Positions 21,431 through 32,606 of a stretch of DNA of 64,000 nucleotides are shown here, piece by piece. Location: positions 15,729,381-15,793,380 of the forward strand of contig CM036221.1 of assembly GCA_020631735.1 (NCBI GenBank), written 5' to 3'. The notes below the pieces were generated by a model that was given only the letters and a program-made list of their open reading frames with translations, was not told the DNA's origin and searched no databases. The first letter of the stretch is position 1. Each line of letters starts with the position of its first letter. The stretch is from Saccharum officinarum. Lineage: Eukaryota; Streptophyta; Magnoliopsida; Poales; Poaceae. Both the position numbers and the translations under genes were made by a program.

Positions 21431-24263
21431 TGTAACACCCAAAATTTTAGGAGTAACAAATTTTAAATAATTTAGAGAAAGGGAATTAAAATTTTGAAAA
21501 CTATTTGGTGATGCATTCATGTTGTTGCATTTATTTTATTTTGTGGTGTGGATATATTTGTTTTATTTGATTTGGTTTAGGAAAATTTGATTTGAAAATG
21601 TGTTTGGAAAATTTGAAAAGAAAAGAAACAAAAGAAAAAAAACAACTTACCTTCTTACCTTCGCGGCCCAGCCAGCATCCGTCCAGCACCGTCGCGTCCC
21701 GGCCCAGCGCCGCAGCGGCCCAGCAGCCGAGTCCCGCAGCCGCCTTCCCTCTCTTCCTTTCGCTGACAGGTGGGGGCCGCTCGTCAGCCGTATCTCCTAC
21801 CTTCGGTTCGTAGTCGAGTTGGACTCCAACTCGGTAAGAACGACCGCCGCCCCTCCACTTGATTTCCGGGATTTCCTACCCGAATACGGTAATTTGAAGC
21901 TACAAATAAGAAGCCGTGACCCCCTATGTTCCGTTTTCCATCTAAAACTCGAGCTTCATCACGTGAGATTGAGCGTAGGAGGCCGGAACCCTAGGTTCTT
22001 GCGGCCGGTTCGTCGGTGGAGCTTGTAGGAGGGTTCGAGCTCTTTTTCTTAGCTTTGGTGAGTTCGCTATCTCCTCCTCTTTCTTTCCGTACCCTTCTTT
22101 GGTGTTGAGACGCTTTGAATTGCGGATTTGTTGAGCTCGGGTATACCGGCAATGGCGTCGCCGCTCCCTTGTAGCCGCGCGTCGCGTATGGTCGATCGTA
22201 GCTAGTTCTTAATGCCTAGATGAGTTCGCACGGAGCTTCTCTACCGTTTGGACCAAACGCGGGCTCGATTGGTGGTCTCGGTGGGGAGGTTCACCACCTC
22301 CGGCCATGGAGGAGTCGCCGGCCATGGGGAGCCGCCGGCCGGACCTGGGGAAGAAGGAATCGGGTTTCCTCACTGTATCGTTGCCGATGAACACGAGCCG
22401 TCCGTTCGCTGATCAACGGTTAGGATTAGAAGATACCCTTTCGCGGGGTAGATTTATTAAAGAGCCCCTGGACTTCTTCATAATAGAACCCGCAGTCCTT
22501 AGCGCATTATCCTGAATCCGTTTTCGTGTTTTGAAAGCGTATTTTCTCCCGGATAAGTCAAAAATACGTTTTCAGGTATTTACAGTTTTGCCACTGTAAT
22601 TGTTTTGGTCATAAAATCTTCGTTTTAACTCCGATTTGATCCGTTCAAATTGCGTTAGGTTCGTATTTGCGAGCTCTACATGTTAGTGTAGTTGTACAGT
22701 TAGTTTTGATAATTTAGTTTTCGAGGTTATAATTAAGTATTTATTTATCTATAGGAAATCTTAGAAAATTCATAACTTTCACGTTTTAACTCCGAATTTG
22801 GTGATCTTTGCGTCTGTGTGATCGTAGAAACGTGTAGAAGAGTTTTATAAACTTTTATTACTGTTTTGTTACTGTTGGTGTACTGTTCTAATTAAATCTC
22901 TTTGTTTGCTTCGTGTATGTTTGATTGGATGCATGTATGTGTTGATTGATGATCGAATATAGAAGGTGAGCAGTATTTGGAAGATTCGGAGTATTACTTT
23001 GAGCCAAGTCAGCAGTATTACTTGGAGAGCTTTGATCAAGGCAAGTATAACACAGGACTATCCTTGTTACCTATACATCAAATCGTCATACATATGCATG
23101 TGCTTACCTTGACAACCTTAGAGATTATAACTTAGTGATTGTTATCTTGATTCCTTGTCAACCTTGGGGATGCATATGGGTAGCTACTGCTAGTGCTTAA
23201 ACTATGAACAATGATCTTGTAATTTGATTAATGGATCAAGCAACCAACCATTAAGATGATTTTATTTCTGTTAAAAGAGGGCTAGAGCATGTGTATTATT
23301 TTGATGCTCTGGTTTCTCTCCATAAGGACTTATCTGTACATGACCATCCGGGACATACAGTACAGCTGTGAGGGCTATATGGCTCTGGCTTTAGTTGTTC
23401 AAGAGACCTTTTCTAGCTTGTTAGTGGTTACCTTAAATGGCGTAAGAAAGGCTTGCCACGTTGGGTGTAGTGCGAGCCCCTGGCCTAGTGTGTATAGGCT
23501 GCGGTTGTTGTGCCACAGGGAAGGGGGGTTCTACATCTGCCTGCCGAGTGAATCTAATGGCCCTAACTTGTTAGACGAACTTTTGAGTGGCTTTATATGG
23601 TTCTCGGGTGTTTGGGCTTGATCTCCCCACTCATTTGGAAATCATGACTTACAGTGAAAGTGTACACCTCTGCGCAGAGTTAAAAACTGGTATACTAGCC
23701 GTGCTCACGGATACGAGCGGCCTTGGAACATTTACAGAATAGATGATAACCATTGCTATATCATGTTTAATTATTGTTGATTATTATTATGCTCATGTTA
23801 ATGCTAATCGTTATCATTATTACAATTGATCATTGGTTCTTAATGGGAAGTGGTTTATCTTGATGCTACTCAATTGCTAATATATAATTAAAAGCTAAAC
23901 GCAGTTAAACAGTGTCTAGCCTTATTGAGCCTCATGAACCCTGTGTTATATTTGTGGAGTTCGACATGAACTCACTCTTGCTATTTCCACCATAACAGAT
24001 GAAGATATAGAGGAAGATTATCGGAATGAGTACTAGTCTTGGTGTCAACCAGTCAACCGTGTCCCTGTGTGGAGTTTCCGCTGAAGAATTATTATTAGTT
24101 ACTATTATCTATCGTTCAAGACTATGTCTTAAATAATTATTCGTTATGTAATAAGCACTGTGATGATACTTTGTAATTTGTCAACTTATGTGTGCGACTG
24201 TTTCCTGGGGCGCACATGAGTCTTTTATACATCCTATTTTTGTCCTTAAAAATGGGTGTGACA
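21431..24263 (+). repeat. 5' LTR of the Tekay-type element (2833 bp)
   Basis: It begins TGTAACACCCAAAATTTTAG and ends GGGTGTGACA directly before the primer-binding site. It contains a GC-rich block near 21660-22300 with TGACAGGTGGGGGCC at 21764-21778, and CGTTTTAACTCCGA modules at 22621 and 22782. A later part (23270-23640) is shared with the LTR of the non-autonomous element. Open frames inside it are not counted as genes. Confidence 0.93.
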
Positions 24264-24266
24264 GAT

Positions 24267-24279
24267 TGGTATCAGAGCC
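24267..24279 (+). other. Primer-binding site (initiator-Met tRNA)
   Basis: TGGTATCAGAGCC three bases after the LTR matches the complement of the 3' end of initiator methionine tRNA, the usual primer of plant Ty3 and Ty1 elements. Confidence 0.93.
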
Positions 24280-24452
24280 GTGTTGACTGTAGGACGCGAG
24301 CCTAGTTAGAATGGTCGTTAATAGCATCCATATTTCACTTAATTCATGCTTCCTCTTTTCACCTTGTTAATTACTAAAGTTTTATGCTTCCTCTACTTTA
24401 TTCTATTGCGAAAATACATTGATTCTATCTAACCTATGTCTAAATCTTATAG

Positions 24453-25157
24453 ATGCCTCCTCATCCCCGTCTGTCAGTTGCACAGTATGTTGCCCGTTTC
24501 AAACCTCAGGAGCCGCATGAAGATGGTGATCAAGAGCTATCTGATGTTGAATCAAGAGTTGGTGATACACCAATGGAGGATGTAGTTATGGGGTGGACTA
24601 CGAAGTTTCATATCATAGTTCCTAAAGCTGATGCTTTCTTCCATGACATGTTGACAAGAACATTGGACAACTACTACTACGACTGGGAAGCTACGTTAGA
24701 GTATCGCAGTGCAGAGTATAGTCATCCATGGATGGATTCCTATTGGGAAACGGAGTTATGGGTTAAGAAAAGGGATCCTACCACTAAGGAGCCTAAGGTG
24801 GAGTCAAAGTTCATTACCAGAGTGAGCCGGGCAACTGTGGAGACAAGCATGGAGGATGTCGCTTTCAATGCATTTGTTTACTACCATGGTCTACGCTCGG
24901 ACAAGACGTTAAAGGGTGCACTCCGGCATTTTCCTTGTTTCATACATGATAAGGGTATTTGGACCGTGCCGCCTGCAGATGATTCCTCCTTGACTTTACA
25001 AGCTACGGTAGGATTAGCTCGAGAATTGGCTCTCCATGAGGTGGATTTGAAGGATGAGTTGCTGAAGGAAAAAGAACTTAAGGAGCAAGCTTATAAGGAG
25101 ATTGATCAATTGAGGGCGGAGTTAGGTCATCCCCAGATTTATGAGAAGCTTAATTAG
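24453..25157 (+). CDS. Extra 5' ORF of the Tekay-type element, unknown function (234 aa)
   Basis: This open frame lies between the primer-binding site and gag, about 170 bases after the former and 705 bases before the latter. It starts MPPHPRLSVAQYVARF and contains the aromatic-rich stretches DNYYYDWEATLEYRSAEYSH and DSYWETELWVKK. A SMEDVAFNAFVYYHGL segment follows. The C-terminal 50 residues are charged and leucine-rich (VDLKDELLKEKELKEQAYK), likely a coiled coil. I see no capsid, zinc knuckle, protease or membrane segment, so it is not gag. The frame is uninterrupted although pol has a stop, which suggests recent selection or simply a young copy. Extra ORFs near gag are known in some plant LTR elements, but I cannot assign this one a role. 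Confidence 0.8.
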   Translation: MPPHPRLSVAQYVARFKPQEPHEDGDQELSDVESRVGDTPMEDVVMGWTTKFHIIVPKADAFFHDMLTRTLDNYYYDWEATLEYRSAEYSHPWMDSYWETELWVKKRDPTTKEPKVESKFITRVSRATVETSMEDVAFNAFVYYHGLRSDKTLKGALRHFPCFIHDKGIWTVPPADDSSLTLQATVGLARELALHEVDLKDELLKEKELKEQAYKEIDQLRAELGHPQIYEKLN

Positions 25158-25862
25158 GAAATAGGAAAAATCCCTATGTAATAGGAACAATAGTAGTTGC
25201 GAGTTGATTTTAAGTTTGGTTTGTTTTGAGAGTCAGTTTGTGGTGTGAACAATTGTGTGATTGATGGATTGTTATTATGATAATGTGTGATTTGGATCTT
25301 TGGAATGTGTGCTGGAGTTTTGTAGACATGCCTACAAGTTCCATGGTTAAGAATATTAAGTTTGATCAAAATATATTAGTTGAATATGAGGTTAACTTAG
25401 TTTTGTTCTTTGCTGATTTTTGGATCAGTCTGGGATGTTTTAGAAATAACTTAAAATCCGTTCATGAGAAATTCAAGAAATTTTACTGGGAATAATTAGA
25501 CTTTTATATCTTTCCAACCCCGCAAGAATCACCTTAATATCTATTATGAGCTAAGAGATATACCTGTTTCAAGTTGGAGTTACTGCACAGTCTGGAATTC
25601 TGAAACAGTTTTGGTTAAGTTCAGTTTTTGGCCAATTATTTGACAGATTCAGAAAAAGTGTTGTGAATAAAAGTTGTAGATAATTTTGTAAGCTTTCCAA
25701 CCATGTAAAGATCATCTGAATTGGACGTCTGTAGATCGAGATATGACAGTTTTACTGAGTTGCTGAAATTGGAGATCGCCCAGAAAAATCAGATTTTGCT
25801 TATCTATTGAATACATCATTTCGGATTGTACTGAATTTCAATTCCTGTGTTTTTGGAAACAG
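25158..25862 (+). other. Untranslated spacer before gag in the Tekay-type element
   Basis: It is AT-rich and non-coding. Around 25670-25740 the words TAAGCTTTCCAACCATGTAAAGATCA recur in similar form at about 39450-39490 inside the non-autonomous element, which suggests a shared gag leader. Possible packaging or splicing signals cannot be recognised by eye. Confidence 0.6.
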
Positions 25863-28800
25863 ATGTCAGGCAGAGGTCGTGGCAGAGGTCGTGGAGGTGT
25901 TAACCTACCCATTACTATGGAGGAACTCATGCAAACTCAGAACCAGATGATGCAGATGTTTATGCAGCACATGCAGAACAATCCCGCTGCAGGAGGACCA
26001 CCGCCTGTGCAAGTGAGGGATAAGCGTGGGGAATTTTTAAAGGGACGCCCTCCAGTGTTTTCTCATGCTGCTGATCCTTTAGAGGCAGATGATTGGGTGA
26101 GGGCAGTGGAGAAACAGCTGAATATAGCCCAATGCAATGATATGGAGAAGGTGTTATATGCATCTGGTCAGTTACAGGGGACAGCTCAGACTTGGTGGGA
26201 ATCGTATCAAGCTGCACGCCCTGACAATGCTCCTCCTATCACTTGGAATGAGTTTGTTAGAGATTTTCGAGCTCGTCATATTCCTAAAGGTATAATTGAG
26301 CTGAAGCAGGAAGAATTCAGAAACCTTAGGATGGGACAGATGAGCGTTAGTGAATATCATGATAGATTTACCCAGTTGGCTCGCTATGCTCCTAATGAAG
26401 TGAGGGAAGATGCAGACAAACAGCGTCTTTTCTTGAAGGGAATTTATTATGATCTTCGCTTGCAGTTGAAGGGGAACAACTATGCTAGTTTTCAAGACCT
26501 GGTAAATAAAGCTATTGTGCTTGATAATGAGCGCAGAGAGATGGACAGGAAGAGGAAGATGAAGGTACAAAGCTCAGGAAGCAACAACCGTCAGCGCACT
26601 AATTCTCAGCATGGTTTCCATCAGAAGTTTCAAGGACCGGTTAGTCAATGGAATCGCAATTCGAATCAGAGGTGGTCCCAGAATTGGCAAAGTAATCAGT
26701 CACAACAGCGTTCAACATATCCACAACGTCCACAGTATCAGCAGACTGGGCAACAGACTCCTCGCACTGGAAATTCTAATGTTACCCCTATGAAGAATAG
26801 TGCTCCCAGCACGCCTACTAGATGCTTTGTCTGTGGTAAAGAGGGGCATATGTCTTATCATTGTCCTGAGAAGCAGAACCAGCAGACTCCTCAGAGCCAG
26901 AAGAACAACCAGAGGCAATCTGGTACTGGAAGAGTAAATCACGTGTCTTCTGATACAGCTCATGATGCCCCAGAAGTTATGATTGGTACGTTCAATGTAC
27001 ATTCCACTCCCGCAACTGTTCTTTTTGACTCTGGAGCATCTCATACATTCATATCCAACATTTTTGTTAAAATGCATAGTATACCCATGTTAGTTATGAA
27101 AGAACCTCTCTTAGTAAATTCACCTGGAGGTACCATGCAAACCAGTAATCGTTGTCTTCCAATTAGTATGGTATTAAGGGGGGTAGAGTTTAAGATAACT
27201 CCTATAGTGTTGAGGACATCTGGTATTGATGTGATATTGGGTATGGACTGGATGAAGCAAAATCAGGCAGAGATTGAGTGTCAGCAGAAAGTAGTAGTTG
27301 TGACTGCACCTAATGGAGACAAAATCAATGTGGATATAGCAGTGCAGAAGCAACCAACCGCTGTGGTGAATCAGCTTGAAGATACTATTAAGGAGAATTC
27401 AGTGATTGAGGAATTTCCGGATGTCTTCCCTGATGAATTGCCAGGTATGCCACCTGACCGAGACATTGAATTTCTTATTGAATTATTACCTGGAACTGCA
27501 CCTATAGCCAAACGACCATATAGGATGGGAGTAGATGAATTAGAAGAACTTAAGAAACAAATTAAAGAATTACAAGATAAAGGTTTTATTCGACCTAGTT
27601 CATCACCTTGGGGAGCACCAGTTATTTTTGTTGATAAGAAAGATGGCGGTCAGAGGATGTGTGTTGATTATCGGTCACTAAATGAGGTAACTATCAAGAA
27701 TAAGTATCCTTTGCCCAGGATTGATGACTTGTTTGATCAGTTGAGAGGTGCTTGTGTGTTCTCTAAGATTGATTTACGTTCTGGTTATCATCAGTTGAAG
27801 ATTCGTGTTTCTGATATTCCAAAGACAGCTTTTACTACAAGGTATGGATTGTATGAGTATACTGTTATGTCATTTGGATTGACCAATGCACCTGCATACT
27901 TTATGTACATGATGAATAAGGTGTTTATGGAATATTTGGATAAGTTTGTGGTAGTGTTTATTGATGATATACTGGTATTTTTCAAGACAGAAGTAGAGCA
28001 TGCTGAACATTTGAGGTTGGTATTGCAGAAACTTAGAGAGCATAAACTGTATGCGAAGCGAAGTAAATGTGAGTTTTGGTTGAAGGAAGTTTCTTTCCTT
28101 GGTCATATTGTTTCTAATGGAGGGATATCAGTGGATCCAGGTAAAGTAAGGGATGTATTAAATTGGAAACCACCTATTGATGTTAGGGAGATTCGTAGTT
28201 TCTTGGGATTAGCTGGATATTACAGACGGTTCATTGAAGGGTTTTCCAGACTTGCTAAACCTATGACATCTCTATTAGAGAAGAATGACAAGTTTGTGTG
28301 GTCAGATAAATGTCAAGCTAGTTTTGAGGAGTTGAAGAAAAGGTTGACTACAGCGCCTGTGTTGGTTTTGCCAGATTTGAGTAAAAAGTTTTCTATTTAT
28401 TGTGATGCTTCTCGTCAAGGTTTGGGATGTGTTCTTATGCAAGAAGGCAGAGTTGTGGCTTATGCATCTAGGCAGTTGAGAAAGCATGAGTTGAATTATC
28501 CTACACATGATTTGGAGTTAGCAGCTGTAGTTCATGCTTTAAAGATTTGGAGACATTATTTGATTGGACATAAGAGTGATATATACACTGATCATAAGAG
28601 TTTGAAGTATATTTTCACTCAGTCAGATCTGAATTTGAGGCAACGCAGATGGTTAGAATTGATTAAGGATTATGATATTGAGATACACTATCATCCTGGT
28701 AAGGCTAATGTAGTAGCTGATGCTCTTAGTAGGAAAAGTTATGTCAATGAGATACAGACGTTGTCTATGACTAGTGAGTTATGTGCTGAATTTGAATATT

Positions 28801-29219
28801 TGAATTTGGGAATTGTTACTAATACAATGGAATTAGTGATAGAGCCTACCTTAGAGCAAGAAATTTACAAAGGTCAGTTAAAGGATGAGAAACTAAAGAA
28901 GATAGCGGAAGATATAGTGATTGGTAAGTCACCAGGCTTTTGGATGGATGATAATGGAATTTTGTGGTTCGGAAAGAGGCTGTGTGTACCTGAGGATCAA
29001 ACTGTTAGACAAGCAATTCTTTGTGAAGCTCATGAGTCAGCTTATTCTATTAATCCTGGTAGTACTAAGATGTATTTGGATCTTAAACAGAAATATTGGT
29101 GGGTTGGATTAAAGCGAGATGTGGCTGAGTATGTGGCATTATGTGACACTTGTCAGAGGGTGAAAGCAGAACATCAGAGACCTGCTGGATTGTTGCAACC
29201 AATGAAGATTCCTGAATAG
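25863..29219 (+). CDS. Gag-pol polyprotein, first part (capsid to integrase zinc finger), ended by a nonsense codon
   Basis: The frame encodes 1118 residues. An RG-rich start is followed by a retrotransposon capsid region (about residues 65-200, with [10 protein letters not shown] and [16 protein letters not shown]). Then comes a CX2CX4HX4C zinc knuckle ([14 protein letters not shown], about 321-334). The aspartic protease has an intact [12 protein letters not shown] site near 389. Reverse transcriptase spans about 555-715 with catalytic FIDDILVF near 701. RNase H follows, with YCDAS near 848 and ADALSRKS near 951. The integrase HHCC zinc finger (CDTCQRV) is near the end. The frame stops at TAG 29217-29219 in a position where related elements have Trp, and integrase continues in the same frame. 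These proteins make and integrate the element's DNA. It is otherwise intact, so it is a recently disabled copy. Confidence 0.93.
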   Translation: MSGRGRGRGRGGVNLPITMEELMQTQNQMMQMFMQHMQNNPAAGGPPPVQVRDKRGEFLKGRPPVFSHAADPLEADDWVRAVEKQLNIAQCNDMEKVLYASGQLQGTAQTWWESYQAARPDNAPPITWNEFVRDFRARHIPKGIIELKQEEFRNLRMGQMSVSEYHDRFTQLARYAPNEVREDADKQRLFLKGIYYDLRLQLKGNNYASFQDLVNKAIVLDNERREMDRKRKMKVQSSGSNNRQRTNSQHGFHQKFQGPVSQWNRNSNQRWSQNWQSNQSQQRSTYPQRPQYQQTGQQTPRTGNSNVTPMKNSAPSTPTRCFVCGKEGHMSYHCPEKQNQQTPQSQKNNQRQSGTGRVNHVSSDTAHDAPEVMIGTFNVHSTPATVLFDSGASHTFISNIFVKMHSIPMLVMKEPLLVNSPGGTMQTSNRCLPISMVLRGVEFKITPIVLRTSGIDVILGMDWMKQNQAEIECQQKVVVVTAPNGDKINVDIAVQKQPTAVVNQLEDTIKENSVIEEFPDVFPDELPGMPPDRDIEFLIELLPGTAPIAKRPYRMGVDELEELKKQIKELQDKGFIRPSSSPWGAPVIFVDKKDGGQRMCVDYRSLNEVTIKNKYPLPRIDDLFDQLRGACVFSKIDLRSGYHQLKIRVSDIPKTAFTTRYGLYEYTVMSFGLTNAPAYFMYMMNKVFMEYLDKFVVVFIDDILVFFKTEVEHAEHLRLVLQKLREHKLYAKRSKCEFWLKEVSFLGHIVSNGGISVDPGKVRDVLNWKPPIDVREIRSFLGLAGYYRRFIEGFSRLAKPMTSLLEKNDKFVWSDKCQASFEELKKRLTTAPVLVLPDLSKKFSIYCDASRQGLGCVLMQEGRVVAYASRQLRKHELNYPTHDLELAAVVHALKIWRHYLIGHKSDIYTDHKSLKYIFTQSDLNLRQRRWLELIKDYDIEIHYHPGKANVVADALSRKSYVNEIQTLSMTSELCAEFEYLNLGIVTNTMELVIEPTLEQEIYKGQLKDEKLKKIAEDIVIGKSPGFWMDDNGILWFGKRLCVPEDQTVRQAILCEAHESAYSINPGSTKMYLDLKQKYWWVGLKRDVAEYVALCDTCQRVKAEHQRPAGLLQPMKIPE

Positions 29220-29237
29220 AAGTGGGAAGAAGTTGGT

Positions 29238-30278
29238 ATGGACTTTATAGTGGGGTTACCTCGTACTCAGAAAGGTTATGACTCTATTTGGGTGATAGTA
29301 GATCGATTAACCAAAGTTGCTCATTTTATACCCGTTAAGACTACTTACCGTGGACCAAAATTGGCAGAGTTGTATATGGAGAGGATAGTATGTTTGCATG
29401 GAGTTCCAAAGAAGATTGTATCTGATCGAGGATCGCAGTTTACGTCACATTTTTGGAAAGCTGTGCATGAATCATTGGGAACAAAATTAAATTTTAGTAC
29501 AGCATATCATCCACAGATAGATGGACAGACTGAAAGGACCAACCAGGTATTAGAGGATATGTTGAGAGCTTGTGCATTGCAATATGGAACTAGTTGGGAT
29601 AAGAGTTTGCCTTATGCAGAATTTTCTTACAATAATAGTTATCAACAGAGTCTTAAGATGGCACCGTTTGAAGCTTTGTATGGACGTAAGTGTAGAACTC
29701 CATTGTTTTGGGATCAGACAGGTGAATCTCAGGTGTTTGGTACAGATGTTCTTAGAAAAGCAGAAGATCAAGTGCGAGTGATTCGTGAGAATTTGAGAGT
29801 AGCACAGTCTCGTCAGAAGAGTTATGCTGACAATAGAAGAAGAGATTTAGTTTTTGAGGTAGGTGATTATGTCTATTTGAAGGTGTCACCTATGAAGAGT
29901 GTGAAGAGGTTTAACATGAAAGGTAAACTAGCACCAAGGTATGTTGGACCATTTAAAGTTATTACTAGACGTGGGGAAGTTGCTTATCAATTAGAGTTGC
30001 CTGAGAATTTATCTGGAGTACATGATGTGTTCCATGTTTCACAACTTAAGAAGTGTTTACGTGTGCCTGAGGAGCAGATACCGTTAGAAGAATTGACTGT
30101 TAATGAGGATCTTACATATGAAGAGTTTCCGGTCAAGATTTTAGAAACTGCTGAGAGAGTTACTCGAAGTCGGGTTATTAAGATGTGCAAGGTGCAGTGG
30201 AATCGATATTCAGAAGCAGAGGCAACTTGGGAAAGAGAGGATGAATTGAGGAAATCATATCCGCAGTTGTTTGAGTAA
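29238..30278 (+). CDS. Pol remainder: integrase core and chromodomain (346 aa from the next ATG)
   Basis: It continues the gag-pol frame after the TAG at 29217. The homologous frame resumes at 29220, and the ATG at 29238 is simply the next Met. The integrase catalytic residues are visible: Asp in MDFIVGLP, Asp in SDRGSQF and Glu in GQTERTNQ, followed by the GPFKV and FHVSQLKKC regions. The last 55 residues, ending KVQWNRYSEAEATWEREDEL, are a chromodomain, the mark of chromoviruses, which may direct integration to particular chromatin. It is not likely to be translated alone except by readthrough or reinitiation. Confidence 0.9.
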   Translation: MDFIVGLPRTQKGYDSIWVIVDRLTKVAHFIPVKTTYRGPKLAELYMERIVCLHGVPKKIVSDRGSQFTSHFWKAVHESLGTKLNFSTAYHPQIDGQTERTNQVLEDMLRACALQYGTSWDKSLPYAEFSYNNSYQQSLKMAPFEALYGRKCRTPLFWDQTGESQVFGTDVLRKAEDQVRVIRENLRVAQSRQKSYADNRRRDLVFEVGDYVYLKVSPMKSVKRFNMKGKLAPRYVGPFKVITRRGEVAYQLELPENLSGVHDVFHVSQLKKCLRVPEEQIPLEELTVNEDLTYEEFPVKILETAERVTRSRVIKMCKVQWNRYSEAEATWEREDELRKSYPQLFE

Positions 30279-30303
30279 GCAGTTCAATCTCGAGGACGAG
30301 ATT

Positions 30304-30320
30304 CTTTTAAGGGGGGTAGA
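30304..30320 (+). other. Polypurine tract of the Tekay-type element
   Basis: TTTTAAGGGGGGTAGA lies directly before the 3' LTR, preceded by TCTCGAGGACGAGATTC. The same layout precedes the 3' LTR of the non-autonomous element and, inverted, lies next to the LARD LTR at 57013. Confidence 0.88.
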
Positions 30321-30323
30321 ATT

Positions 30324-31157
30324 TGTAACACCCAAAATTTTAGGAGTAACAAATTTTAAATAATTTAGAGAAAGGGAATTAAAATTTTGAAAACTATTTG
30401 GTGATGCATTCATGTTGTTGCATTTATTTTATTTTGTGGTGTGGATATATTTGTTTTATTTGATTTGGTTTAGGAAAATTTGATTTGAAAATGTGTTTGG
30501 AAAATTTGAAAAGAAAAGAAACAAAAGAAAAAAAACAACTTACCTTCTTACCTTCGCGGCCCAGCCAGCATCCGTCCAGCGCCGTCGCGTCCCGGCCCAG
30601 CGCCGCAGCGGCCCAGCAGCCGAGTCCCGCAGCCGCCTTCCCTCTCTTCCTTTCGCTGACAGGTGGGGGCCGCTCGTCAGCCGTATCTCCTACCTTCGGT
30701 TCGTAGTCGAGTTGGACTCCAACTCGGTAAGAACGACTGCCGCCCCTCCACTTGATTTCCGGGATTTCCTACCCGAATACGGTAATTTGAAGCTACAAAT
30801 AAGAAGCCGTGACCCCCTATGTTCCGTTTTCCATCTAAAACTCGAGCTTCATCACGTGAGATTGAGCGTAGGAGGCCGGAACCCTAGGTTCTTGCGGCCG
30901 GTTCGTCGGTGGAGCTTGTAGGAGGGTTCGAGCTCTTTTTCTTAGCTTTGGTGAGTTCGCTATCTCCTCCTCTTTCTTTCCGTACCCTTCTTTGGTGTTG
31001 AGACGCTTTGAATTGCGGATTTGTTGAGCTCGGGTATACCGGCAATGGCGTCGCCGCTCCCTTGTAGCCGCGCGTCGCGTATGGTCGATCGTAGCTAGTT
31101 CTTAATGCCTAGATGAGTTCGCACGGAGCTTCTCTACCGTTTGGACCAAACGCGGGC
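30324..31157 (+). repeat. Truncated 3' LTR of the Tekay-type element
   Basis: It matches 21431-22264 without indels and with two visible substitutions. It then stops at GCGGGC and continues as copia LTR sequence. About 2.0 kb of the LTR is missing. Confidence 0.93.
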
Positions 31158-31239
31158 AATTTTGGGGAAATGAAATGCCTATTTTCCACTACGCCGGAAG
31201 CCGGAAAAAGAAACGGAGGCAAACGGGGGTCACAGTGGT

Positions 31240-31645
31240 GACCGGACGTTGGACCGGACGCGGTCACTGTTTGACCGGACACGTCCGGTCAGTGTCTAGT
31301 ATCTGCGCGTTTTTCAGTTGTTTGATCGGACGCGAGGCGCGTCCGGTCATAGGCGACCGGACGCGTCCGGTCGTCCAGGGAGCTTACTAGACTCCAACCG
31401 GACGCGGGCACTGTGGCGTCCGGTCAGTTCTTCAGCGCGTCCGGTCGCTGGTTCGTTGTGCGCGGCTCAGGGTTGACCAGCGCGTCCGGTCAGTTACGGG
31501 ACCGGTGCGTCCGGTCGTGACCGGCGCGTCCGGTCGTTGCGACCGGCGCGTCCGGTCGTTGCGACCGGCGCGTCCGGTCGGTGCTTCGCGAAACTAGCCG
31601 TTGCGCGACCGGCGCGTCCGGTCAGTTGGACCAGCGCGTCCGGTC
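31240..31645 (+). repeat. GACCGG/CCGGTC palindromic minisatellite in the 5' LTR
   Basis: About 15 copies of a CGTCCGGTC core occur in 400 bp, many preceded by GACCGG so that the unit is self-complementary. A perfect 18-bp palindrome GACCGGACGCGTCCGGTC lies at 31355-31372. The array precedes the TATA box at 31700. It is very rich in CpG. Confidence 0.9.
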
Positions 31646-31699
31646 AACGCGACTTCGGCTGTTTCAAGTTTCTAACGGCTATATTCGAAGGGGTACGTC

Positions 31700-31707
31700 T
31701 ATAAATA
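31700..31707 (+). promoter_or_regulatory. TATA box of the copia 5' LTR
   Basis: TATAAATA lies 55 bases after the palindromic array, at the position expected for the LTR promoter. Because the first 499 bp of this LTR are missing, upstream enhancer sequence may be lost, while the array and TATA box remain. Confidence 0.65.
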
Positions 31708-32606
31708 CTCGTTGGCCGGCTCAAGGCTCCATCTTCTGGACATTTTGACATACTTGTGAGCATTTTGAGCTAAGCAACTCCCCTCCCACTCATCTCTCTT
31801 GCTTCTTTGCATATTCGAAGTGAGATTGAGTGATCCAAGTGCATTTGCATTGTGAGATTGCATCTAGTTGGCACTTGGTGGTTGATTTGCTGCGGGATTC
31901 TTGTTTCTCTTGGTGGTTGCCGCCACCTAGACGGCTTGGAGCAGCTTGGAGGTGTTGGCAAGAGTTGGTGATTGTTCTTGGCCACCTCCGGTGATTGTGA
32001 GGGGTTTGTGCCTACCTCGGCGAAGCGCCAAAGGCAACGTTAGTATATTGCTCGTGTCATTGCAACCTTTTGCCATTTGGTAGGTTCTTGTGGTGCCTTT
32101 TGAGAGGCTCAGTGTGTGACCGATTAGCCACCGAACCACGTGGTGAAAAGGGACACAACGGGGACTAGCGTGCCGGCAAGCACGTGAACCTCGGGATAAA
32201 TCTTTGTGTCATCACTTTCATATTGTGATTGATTGATCCCGGTGTTCGGTTATCTTGGTATTCATCTCTTGATTATATTGATTGGTTGGCTCAATTCTTC
32301 GCCCCTCGGTGATACCCTCCTAACTCTCTCTTGTATTAAATTCTTAGTTATCTTTGCTAGCTAGTTAGCTTTGCTAGAGTAGCTTCTTTGTGTAGCTTGC
32401 TAGTTGTAGTTTCCTTCTCGGTTTGACTTGTGCGGTTGAGTGCAAATACTAGAATTGAGAATTGGATAGGTGGCTTGCAAACACCCCGTAGGCTAAGCAA
32501 AACTCGCATCTCGCTATTTGTTTTATTGATAAACTTGTTTAGCTTGTCCTTGTAGAAAATTTTAATAGGCTATTCACCCCCCCTCTAGCCATCAAGACCT
32601 TTCAAG

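Larger units (their letters stand above)
21431..31157 (+). mobile_element. Tekay-type (chromovirus) Ty3 retrotransposon with truncated 3' LTR
   Basis: The order is 5' LTR 21431-24263, primer-binding site 24267-24279, extra ORF 24453-25157, gag-pol 25863-30278 with one stop, polypurine tract about 30304-30320, then a 3' LTR cut off at 31157. The domain order protease, RT, RNase H, integrase, chromodomain and the long LTR fit the Tekay/Del chromovirus lineage. The two LTRs differ by two substitutions in the 834 bp that can be compared, so insertion was recent. It interrupts the LARD-family LTR at 21430. The target duplication on the right has been lost with the LTR end. Confidence 0.93.
31158..32604 (+). 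repeat. 5' LTR of the copia element, missing its first 499 bp
   Basis: It matches 50226-51650 of the 3' LTR. The sequence equivalent to 49727-50225 is absent and Tekay LTR sequence takes its place. It ends AAGACCTTTCA just before the primer-binding site. One extra 22-bp GTTGCGACCGGCGCG unit accounts for the length difference of 1447 against 1425 bp. Confidence 0.93.

Noticed and set aside
21600..22028. 142-codon frame in the Tekay LTR, repeated at 30493-30921
   Set aside because: It is present twice only because it lies in both LTRs. It is leader-like sequence without a domain.
23289..23621. 110-codon frame in the Tekay 5' LTR
   Set aside because: It is LTR sequence shared with the non-autonomous LTR (near 36.4-36.7 kb), where the frame is not kept.
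31240..31645. CRISPR-like array
   Set aside because: The units are self-complementary LTR minisatellite repeats with no uniform unique spacers, in a plant retrotransposon.
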